Assembly: GCA_035259345.1 (NCBI GenBank)
Contig: DATFWK010000231.1
Span: forward strand, 1-9,841
Length of the DNA stretch: 9,841 nucleotides
Source: DATFWK01 sp035259345
GTDB lineage: Bacteria > Actinomycetota > Thermoleophilia > Miltoncostaeales > Miltoncostaeaceae
Direction: 5' to 3'
The stretch's first letter is position 1. The number at the start of each line of letters is the position of its first letter. Below are positions 5,928-9,841 of the stretch, piece after piece. Under the pieces are notes generated by a model. It was given only the letters and a program-made list of their open reading frames with translations. It searched no databases and was not told the origin of the DNA. The translations under genes were made by a program, and so were the position numbers.

Positions 5928-5946
5928 TCCGGCCGGCCCGGCCGGA
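5928..5946 (-). terminator. Perfect inverted repeat between two zinc-ribbon genes
   Basis: TCCGGCCGG-C-CCGGCCGGA is a perfect 9-1-9 inverted repeat lying 23 bp after the stop of the membrane zinc-ribbon gene and 26 bp before the start of the next. It could terminate or attenuate the upstream transcript. No T-tract follows. Confidence 0.4.
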
Positions 5947-5969
5947 GCCGGGACGAGGCGCCCGCTCGG

Positions 5970-6242
5970 CTAGGTGAGGAGAGCGGCCGCGATGCTGATC
6001 GCGGCCACGAGGGCGAAGAATACGGTGCCCAGGGTCAGGAGCGCCCGCTCGGAGAAGAGCTCCGCCCATCCGCCCTCGCCCGGCGCGCGGCCGCGACGCA
6101 GGATCCTGATGAGCCCGCCCTCGTCCAGCCAGCGCTCGCAGTACGGGCAGAACCTGGCGTCGACCATGAGCGGTACGCCGCACCGATGGCATGCCGGAGC
6201 CTCCGAGCGGTGGTGGCCCTGGCGATCATGCTCGACTCGCAA
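5970..6242 (-). CDS. Zinc-ribbon membrane protein (90 aa, TTG start)
   Basis: A 90-residue protein with an N-terminal zinc ribbon, ACHRCGVPLMVDARFCPYCERWL (C18, C21, C32, C35; CxxC-x10-CxxC), a short basic linker (IRILRRGRAP) and one hydrophobic segment at the very C-terminus (about 67-89, ALLTLGTVFFALVAAISIAAALL). It is predicted tail-anchored: ribbon in the cytoplasm, helix in the membrane. Function unknown; such proteins are common as orphan membrane zinc ribbons. The start is TTG at 6242, the only start before the ribbon, supported by GGAGGAG (6256-6250) 7 nt upstream. A possible promoter lies at 6314-6287. Confidence 0.8.
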   Translation of the reverse strand: MRVEHDRQGHHRSEAPACHRCGVPLMVDARFCPYCERWLDEGGLIRILRRGRAPGEGGWAELFSERALLTLGTVFFALVAAISIAAALLT

Positions 6243-6286
6243 CGCCTCGCTCCTCCGGGAGACTCTTCCGAGGTCCGGCCAGGGCT

Positions 6287-6314
6287 AGGATACACACAGA
6301 CCGGGGCTGTGCAA
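6287..6314 (-). promoter_or_regulatory. Putative promoter for the membrane zinc-ribbon gene
   Basis: On the minus strand, TTGCAC (6314-6309), a 16-nt spacer and TATCCT (6292-6287) resemble a -35/-10 pair. It is 44 nt before the TTG start. TATCCT recurs before the coiled-coil gene (6785-6780). Confidence 0.35.
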
Positions 6315-6367
6315 CCTGGCCTGGCGGCCCCGCCGCGGCCGGTTCGAAGGCCCGCCTCGAGGGCCGC

Positions 6368-6751
6368 TCAGTCGTGCTTGAAGAAGCGATCCGCGGCCTC
6401 CCAGCCGGCCCCGGGGCTCGTGCTGCCGGCGTTCCCCGGCACCATCGGGAACGCCACGTCGGCCGCGTCCGCGGCCTGCTCGTCCGCGGCCCTGACGGCC
6501 TCGACCTCGGCGCTCTTGGCGTCGATCTCCATGAGCTTGCCCTCGACCGCCGCGAGCTCCGGCCCGAGCAGCGCGTCGTCGATCTTGCCGGCGCGGACGA
6601 GCTCGTACGCGCGCTGCCCCAGCTCCTCGAGCGCCGCCCGGTGCTGGCGCTGGAGGACGCGGCGCTCGCCTTCGAGCCTGGCGCGGCGCAGCGAGTGCTG
6701 CACGTCCCCCGCGAGCCGGCCCGCGTGCTTGGTGAGCGTGTCCAAGACCAC
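6368..6751 (-). CDS. Hypothetical coiled-coil protein (127 aa)
   Basis: I do not recognise a named family. The 127-residue product is soluble, without Cys or a signal sequence. Residues about 10-50 (HAGRLAGDVQHSLRRARLEGERRVLQRQHRAALEELGQRAYELV) and about 60-95 (PELAAVEGKLMEIDAKSAEVEAVRAA) look like two antiparallel helices of a charged coiled coil. A Gly/Ser/Pro tail ends in WEAADRFFKHD. The overall plan resembles small helical-hairpin proteins that act as scaffolds, but no function can be assigned. GTG at 6751 follows GGAGGG (6762-6757) at 5-nt spacing. It is upstream of the membrane zinc-ribbon gene by 125 bp and divergent from the prepilin genes by 146 bp. Confidence 0.72.
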   Translation of the reverse strand: MVLDTLTKHAGRLAGDVQHSLRRARLEGERRVLQRQHRAALEELGQRAYELVRAGKIDDALLGPELAAVEGKLMEIDAKSAEVEAVRAADEQAADAADVAFPMVPGNAGSTSPGAGWEAADRFFKHD

Positions 6752-6779
6752 CTCGGCCCTCCTTCGGCGTTGTGGCTGC

Positions 6780-6785
6780 AGGATA
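6780..6785 (-). promoter_or_regulatory. Putative -10 box TATCCT for the coiled-coil gene
   Basis: Minus-strand TATCCT lies 28 nt before the GTG at 6751. It is the same hexamer as in the promoter proposed for the next gene on this strand. No recognisable -35. Confidence 0.3.
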
Positions 6786-6850
6786 CCCCGGTCGCGCAGG
6801 CCGGCGCCGCGCCGCGCGCGCGATCGTCACGCGCGCGTGCGTGGGCCGGC

Positions 6851-6874
6851 ACATCCGCGTGTCGCGCCGTCACG
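6851..6874. repeat. 24-bp element, copy 1 (upstream of first prepilin gene)
   Basis: The core CCGCGTGTCGCGCCGT (6855-6870) is identical to 7585-7600. Flanking ACA and ACG extend the match to 22 of 24. It covers the -35 region of the promoter proposed for the gene at 6898, ending 11 bp before its -10 box. CGTGtC/GtCACG forms a partial dyad in this copy. Confidence 0.65.
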
Positions 6875-6885
6875 GTGGCCGCGCC

Positions 6886-6891
6886 TACGGT
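6886..6891 (+). promoter_or_regulatory. Putative -10 box TACGGT for the first prepilin gene (leaderless)
   Basis: TACGGT ends 6 nt before the ATG at 6898. There is no Shine-Dalgarno in between, so a leaderless transcript starting at the ATG is the simplest reading. The duplicated 24-bp element lies just upstream. Confidence 0.45.
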
Positions 6892-6897
6892 CGGGCA

Positions 6898-7602
6898 ATG
6901 CCGCGCCGGAGCGACCGCATTGCCGGGCAGGCCGGCGTCGAGCACCTCGGCATCGTCCTCGCCGTGGCGGCGCTGGTCGCGCTCACCGGCGTCTTCGTGG
7001 CACGGCAGCTCAAACCCCCGGCTCACCCGCCCCCGTTCGTCGACACCGCGGTCCGGCCCCTCGACCGGGCCGACGACCCGGGTGCCGGGCTCGAGGAGCT
7101 GCTCGTCACCAAGCGGCTCTCCGACCAGCTCGGCACGCCGCGCGGCCGGGCGCCCATCGGGGTCGCCCTGCGCCGCGCCGCGCACGCGGTCGCGGTGGCC
7201 AACGCCCTGGGCAGCGAGGGGCTGCGGCAGGCGGCGCTCGGGTTCCAGGAGCGGCTGACCCAGCGCGGGCGCGAGCTGGTCGAGGATCCTGTCGGCACTG
7301 CACTGCGCGAGCTTCGGGCGACCGTCCGTGCCGGGCTCCGGCCGGACGCCACCGCCAAGGGGGCCGCCGCGGCCGCGGTCGACTACCTCGAGGAGCTTGG
7401 GCAGCTGCCGCCGGGAGAGGCGTACCTGCGCCTCATGCACGACATCGGCGCGTCCGGCGCGGACGCCCTGGTCGACCGGGGCCGGACAGCCGCCACCCGC
7501 GCGCTCCTGCGGCGGCTCCGCGCTCGTGTCGTCGTGCGCCGTCAGGGCGACGATCGGCACACGGGCGGGCGCGACTCGTCACAACCGCGTGTCGCGCCGT
7601 GA
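6898..7602 (+). CDS. Atypical long prepilin-like protein with class III cleavage motif
   Basis: A 234-residue protein. A short basic N-terminus (MPRRSDRIAG) is followed by Q-A-G-V-E-H-L-G and a hydrophobic helix to about residue 35. This is a Flp/TadE-type prepilin signal: cleavage is expected after G10, with Glu at +5 (E15) but His instead of the usual Tyr at +6. The same motif occurs in the next gene. After the helix comes a Pro-rich stretch (QLKPPAHPPPF) and about 185 residues of Ala/Arg/Leu-rich, probably helical sequence without Cys, ending in a basic tail. I recognise no domain there. It may be a minor pilin or pseudopilin, or a membrane-anchored extracytoplasmic protein using this signal. 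ATG 6898 is preferred over the longer frame (from 6772) because the TACGGT box is 6 nt upstream and the extension is Arg-rich and not signal-like. Confidence 0.7.
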   Translation: MPRRSDRIAGQAGVEHLGIVLAVAALVALTGVFVARQLKPPAHPPPFVDTAVRPLDRADDPGAGLEELLVTKRLSDQLGTPRGRAPIGVALRRAAHAVAVANALGSEGLRQAALGFQERLTQRGRELVEDPVGTALRELRATVRAGLRPDATAKGAAAAAVDYLEELGQLPPGEAYLRLMHDIGASGADALVDRGRTAATRALLRRLRARVVVRRQGDDRHTGGRDSSQPRVAP

Positions 7603-7604
7603 CG
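7581..7604. repeat. 24-bp element, copy 2 (upstream of Flp pilin gene)
   Basis: Second copy of the 6851-6874 element, with the 16-bp core at 7585-7600 overlapping the last codons and stop of the long prepilin gene. In this copy CGTCAC (7577-7582) and GTGACG (7599-7604) form an exact 6-bp dyad around the core. It lies 49 bp before the pilin ATG. Confidence 0.65.
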
Positions 7605-7653
7605 CGCCGCGGCAGCAGCATCGAGGCGACCCCAACACACGAAGGGAGAGGTC

Positions 7654-7887
7654 ATGGGTTGTCAGCTTGCCGGGTGGATCGCCTGCCGCGGCGCGCGCAT
7701 CGGAGCCCGACTCGCCGACCGGCGGGGCCAGGGGACGGTCGAGTACATCGGCATGGTGGTGATGGTCACCATCCTCGTGGCGGCCGTCGCGGTGGCGGCC
7801 AAGGGCTGGGCGCCGGACGTCGGCGGGGCACTCAAGAAGGGCCTCGTCTCGGCGATCACCAAGCTCATCACCGGGTTCATCACCTAG
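7654..7887 (+). CDS. Flp/Fap-type pilin
   Basis: A 77-residue major-pilin-like protein of the Flp (tad, type IVb) class. A 25-residue leader (two Cys, several Arg) ends RRG. The processing motif is G25|QGTVEYIG, with Glu at +5 (E30) and Tyr at +6 (Y31) as prepilin peptidase substrates of this class have. A hydrophobic helix follows (IGMVVMVTILVAAVAVAAKGW, about 32-52), then a short amphipathic tail (ALKKGLVSAITKLITGFI). Mature length is 52 residues, typical of Flp. ATG 7654 follows the purine-rich GGGAGAGG. It is 51 bp after the long prepilin gene, possibly cotranscribed, and ends before a strong hairpin. No tad ATPase, secretin or peptidase gene is in the window, so the assembly machinery must be elsewhere. 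Confidence 0.85.
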   Translation: MGCQLAGWIACRGARIGARLADRRGQGTVEYIGMVVMVTILVAAVAVAAKGWAPDVGGALKKGLVSAITKLITGFIT

Positions 7888-7894
7888 TCACGCG

Positions 7895-7931
7895 GTGGGC
7901 GGGCCGCGCCGTGTCGGCGTGGCCTGCCCGC
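7895..7931 (+). terminator. Long terminator-like hairpin after the Flp pilin
   Basis: Bases 7895-7911 pair with 7915-7931 around the loop TGT: 17 pairs, of which 14 are Watson-Crick and 3 are G-U. It starts 8 bp after the pilin stop. The three G-U pairs become C/A mismatches in the opposite-strand RNA, so the hairpin is built for the plus-strand transcript. No T-tract follows. Confidence 0.65.
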
Positions 7932-7939
7932 GGCGGCCG

Positions 7940-8935
7940 TCAGGTCTCGAGCACGGCCGCCCCCGCGACCCTGCCCTCGGCGAGCCGCCGCAGCGCCTCG
8001 TTGGCCCCGTCGAGCGGGAACGGGTCGACCTCGGTCTCGATCGGGATCTCGGCGGCGAGCTCGAGCAGCTCGCGGGCGTCGGCGCGCGTGAAGTTCGCCA
8101 CGCTGCGGATCACCCGCTCGCGCCACAGGAGCTCGTACGGGAACTCGGGCATCTTGTCGAGATGGATCGCGTTGATCGCGACCGTGCCGCCCGGGGCGAG
8201 CGACCGGAGCGCGGACACCACGACGCTGCCGACCGGGGCGAAGGTCACCGCGGCGTCGAGCGGGACCGGCACCGGTTCGTCCGAGCCGCCCGCCCATGCG
8301 GCGCCGAGCGCGAGCGCTCGGGCGCGCTCCTCGTGCGAGCGGGTGGCCACGTACACCTCGCATCCCCAGTGCCGCGCGACCTGGATGGTGATCAGGGCGG
8401 AGGCGCCGAACCCGAACAGCCCGAGCCGGCCACCGGGGGCGATGCCGGAGAGTCGGAGCGAGCGGTAGCCGATGACGCCGCCGCAGAGCAGCGGCGCCGC
8501 GGCCCGGTCCGGGAAGTGCTCGGGCAGCCGCAGGGCGAAGTCGGCGCGGGCTGCGATCCGCTCCGCATAGCCCCCGTCCCGGTCCCAGCCGGTGAAGCGG
8601 GCGTTGTCGCAGAGGTTCTCGCGAGCGGCCCGGCAGCGGTCGCAGGTCCCGTCCGCGCTGCCGAGCCAGGCCACCCCGGCGCGGTCGCCGATCCGCCACC
8701 CGGTCACGCCCTCGCCGACGGCGCTCACCCGCCCGACCGCCTGGTGGCCCGGCACGATCGGAAGCCGCCGCGCGGGAAGGTCACCCTCGGCCAGCTGGAG
8801 GTCCGTCCGGCAGACGGCGCACGCGGCGACGTCGATCACGACCTCGCCTGCGGCGGGCTCGGGATCCGGCAGCGTCGCGGCGCGCAGCGGCCCGTCGGCA
8901 GCCGGCCGCGGATGCTCGAGGAGCATGGCCCTCAT
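7940..8935 (-). CDS. Zinc-dependent alcohol dehydrogenase (MDR family)
   Basis: A 331-residue medium-chain dehydrogenase that oxidises alcohols or reduces aldehydes with NAD(P). The catalytic zinc ligands are recognisable as C42 (ACAVCRTDL), H64 (PGHQAVG) and C151 (PLLCGGVIGYR). The structural zinc loop GTCDRCRAARENLC has C98, C101 and C109, but the first of the usual four cysteines is D95. The nucleotide-binding strand and turn is LGLFGFGASA (171-180). The segment CDNARFTGWDRDGGYAE is typical of the AdhA-like subgroup. ATG at 8935 overlaps the stop of the glycosyltransferase gene (ATGA), so the two are translationally coupled, and no independent ribosome site is visible. The gene converges with the Flp pilin gene. 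Substrate unknown; an intermediate linked to the hopanoid or lipid pathway is possible but speculative. Confidence 0.9.
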   Translation of the reverse strand: MRAMLLEHPRPAADGPLRAATLPDPEPAAGEVVIDVAACAVCRTDLQLAEGDLPARRLPIVPGHQAVGRVSAVGEGVTGWRIGDRAGVAWLGSADGTCDRCRAARENLCDNARFTGWDRDGGYAERIAARADFALRLPEHFPDRAAAPLLCGGVIGYRSLRLSGIAPGGRLGLFGFGASALITIQVARHWGCEVYVATRSHEERARALALGAAWAGGSDEPVPVPLDAAVTFAPVGSVVVSALRSLAPGGTVAINAIHLDKMPEFPYELLWRERVIRSVANFTRADARELLELAAEIPIETEVDPFPLDGANEALRRLAEGRVAGAAVLET

Positions 8936-9841
8936 GGCGACCGCCAGCCGCCGGCGCGGGTGGTGCCGCGAAGGGCCGAGTCGAGGGTCATGGCCCCGTA
9001 GAGCGCGCCGGCCAGCGGCATCGCGACGGCCCAGCGGCCCGGCAGCCCGAAGAAGCGGACGGCCGGCAGCGCCACGACGATCATGAGCAGCCAGGCGGCC
9101 AGGCCGGCCGCGGCCAGCCATGGCCCCGCGACCCCGCCGGCCTTCGCAACGGTCAGGCCGACGCCGGCGGCGAGCGCGAGCGGGGGGACCACGAACAGGA
9201 GGGCGATCGCGACGAGCACCCCGCCGAGCAGGGCCCACGAGCCGCGGAGCTGCGTGAAGGCGCTCCGGCGCACCATCCTCCACACGCCGCCGACCGTCTC
9301 ATATCCGCGCACGCTGGTCACCGCCGAACGGCTGGTCGCGAGGCGGGTCCGCAGCCCGAGGCCGCGCTTGACGCGCCGCGCGAGGGCAAGGTCGTCGATC
9401 AGCGCGCCCCGGATCGCGGCGAAGCCGCCGGCCCGCTCCAGCGCGTCACGGCGGACGAGGATGCAGCCGCCGGCCGCCGAGGAGGTCCTCGACCCCGGCC
9501 GGTTCGCCCAGCGCGGGGGGAAGAGCAGGTAGAAGAAGAGGACGAAGGCCGGCACGAGGAGGCGCTCGGCGGGCGACCGGCATCGCAGGCGCGCCATGCG
9601 GCTGTCGAGCGCCAGGTCGCGCGCCTCCGCCTCCGCGACCAGGAGGCGGAGCGAGTCCGGCGCGTGGAGGATGTCGGCGTCCGTGAGCAAGGCCCACCGG
9701 CTCTGACGCCCGGCCGCGTGCCGCTCGCCCTGGGCGAGCGCCCAGACCTTGCCGACCCAGCCGTCCGGCGGTTCGCAGCCGGCGACGACGTCGAGGAGCC
9801 CCGCGGGAGCGCCGCGGCTCAGGGCGACGGCCAGCTCGGCG
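8932..9841 (-). CDS. hpnB: HpnB-like glycosyltransferase (hopanoid-associated), 5' end cut by window
   Basis: The last 302 codons of a membrane-bound family 2 glycosyltransferase; the start lies beyond base 9841. Visible in order: GWVGKVWALAQG, the nucleotide-sugar/metal-binding LLTDADI (Asp-Ala-Asp at 9681-9673), LRCRSPAERLLVPAFVLFFYLLFPPRW, SSAAGGCILVRRDALERAGGFAAIRGALIDDLALARRVK (the acidic DD acceptor region), and WRMVRRSAFTQLRGS before the membrane part. The last 100 residues hold about three hydrophobic helices (about 9237-9155, 9135-9060 and 9033-8983), plus one earlier at LVPAFVLFFYLLF. This pattern is that of HpnB, a glycosyltransferase encoded in hopanoid biosynthesis clusters whose exact product is not settled. 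It is followed with a 4-bp overlap by an alcohol dehydrogenase. No other hpn gene is visible here, so a different lipid-linked role is possible. Confidence 0.85.
   Translation of the reverse strand, partial: AELAVALSRGAPAGLLDVVAGCEPPDGWVGKVWALAQGERHAAGRQSRWALLTDADILHAPDSLRLLVAEAEARDLALDSRMARLRCRSPAERLLVPAFVLFFYLLFPPRWANRPGSRTSSAAGGCILVRRDALERAGGFAAIRGALIDDLALARRVKRGLGLRTRLATSRSAVTSVRGYETVGGVWRMVRRSAFTQLRGSWALLGGVLVAIALLFVVPPLALAAGVGLTVAKAGGVAGPWLAAAGLAAWLLMIVVALPAVRFFGLPGRWAVAMPLAGALYGAMTLDSALRGTTRAGGWRSP

Noticed and set aside
6337..6350. GGTTCGAAGGCC resembling a tRNA T-arm
   Set aside because: No acceptor stem, D-arm or anticodon arm can be placed around it.
6772..6897. N-terminal extension of the long prepilin gene to 276 residues
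   Set aside because: Arg-rich extension without similarity to a leader; it contains the repeat element and the -10 box, and class III prepilin leaders are short.
6226..7560. 444-codon minus-strand open frame across the prepilin gene and coiled-coil region
   Set aside because: It covers two better-supported genes in other frames, has Arg/Ser-rich sequence and no family-like segment.
6186..8468. 760-codon plus-strand open frame
   Set aside because: It spans five real genes on both strands, with shadow-type composition throughout.
8936..9283. Upstream extension of the alcohol dehydrogenase frame (to 447 codons)
   Set aside because: It is low-complexity Arg/Gly/Pro sequence antiparallel in composition to, and overlapping on the same strand with, the clearly coding membrane part of the glycosyltransferase.
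1..9841. CRISPR array, insertion sequence, integrase, toxin-antitoxin or phage genes
   Set aside because: Looked for on both strands; no regularly spaced repeats, terminal inverted repeats or matching proteins are visible.

Overview
The window is very GC-rich (roughly three quarters G+C by eye) and densely packed, with strong GC bias at third codon positions, many GTG starts and one TTG start. Several genes appear to start at or within a few bases of a TAnnnT -10 box, i.e. on leaderless transcripts. This suggests a high-GC actinobacterial lineage. A Thermoleophilia/Gaiellales-type soil organism would fit, but that is inference: there is no rRNA or other taxonomic marker here. I see no mobile element, tRNA, rRNA or CRISPR array. 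The gene mix looks like ordinary chromosome.

Layout. (1) 43-1464 (+) is a complete class I photolyase. Its 3' end overlaps by 29 bp the convergent GNAT acetyltransferase (2053-1436, -). (2) 2164-3029 (+) is a thiol/sulfur pair: a BCP-type peroxiredoxin and a single-domain rhodanese. Each has the same extended -10 promoter motif at the same distance from its start. (3) 3375-3043 (-) is a small unknown protein, divergent from the next operon. (4) 3441-5718 (+) is a tight three-gene operon: a signal-less BtuF/TroA-type binding protein, a short pyruvate-kinase-like protein with an altered active site, and a GYD-domain protein whose only plausible start codon is GTC. (5) 6751-5731 (-) holds a coiled-coil unknown, a zinc-ribbon membrane protein and a small zinc-ribbon protein. 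(6) 6898-7887 (+) holds two prepilin-like proteins with class III (Flp-type) cleavage motifs, a 234-residue atypical one and a typical 77-residue Flp pilin. Each is preceded by a copy of the same 24-bp element (22/24 identical), and the unit ends in a long hairpin. (7) 9841-7940 (-) is a translationally coupled pair: a HpnB-like (hopanoid-associated) glycosyltransferase running off the window edge, then a zinc alcohol dehydrogenase.

Functional themes are light and oxidative damage repair (photolyase, peroxiredoxin, rhodanese), envelope and surface functions (pilins, HpnB-like enzyme), and an odd operon built around a pyruvate-kinase fold. The points most worth a second look are that degenerate pyruvate-kinase-like protein, the GTC start behind a well-placed Shine-Dalgarno sequence, the atypical long prepilin with its duplicated upstream element, and the repeated leaderless-promoter layout. 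No clear-cut new defence or mobile system is visible.
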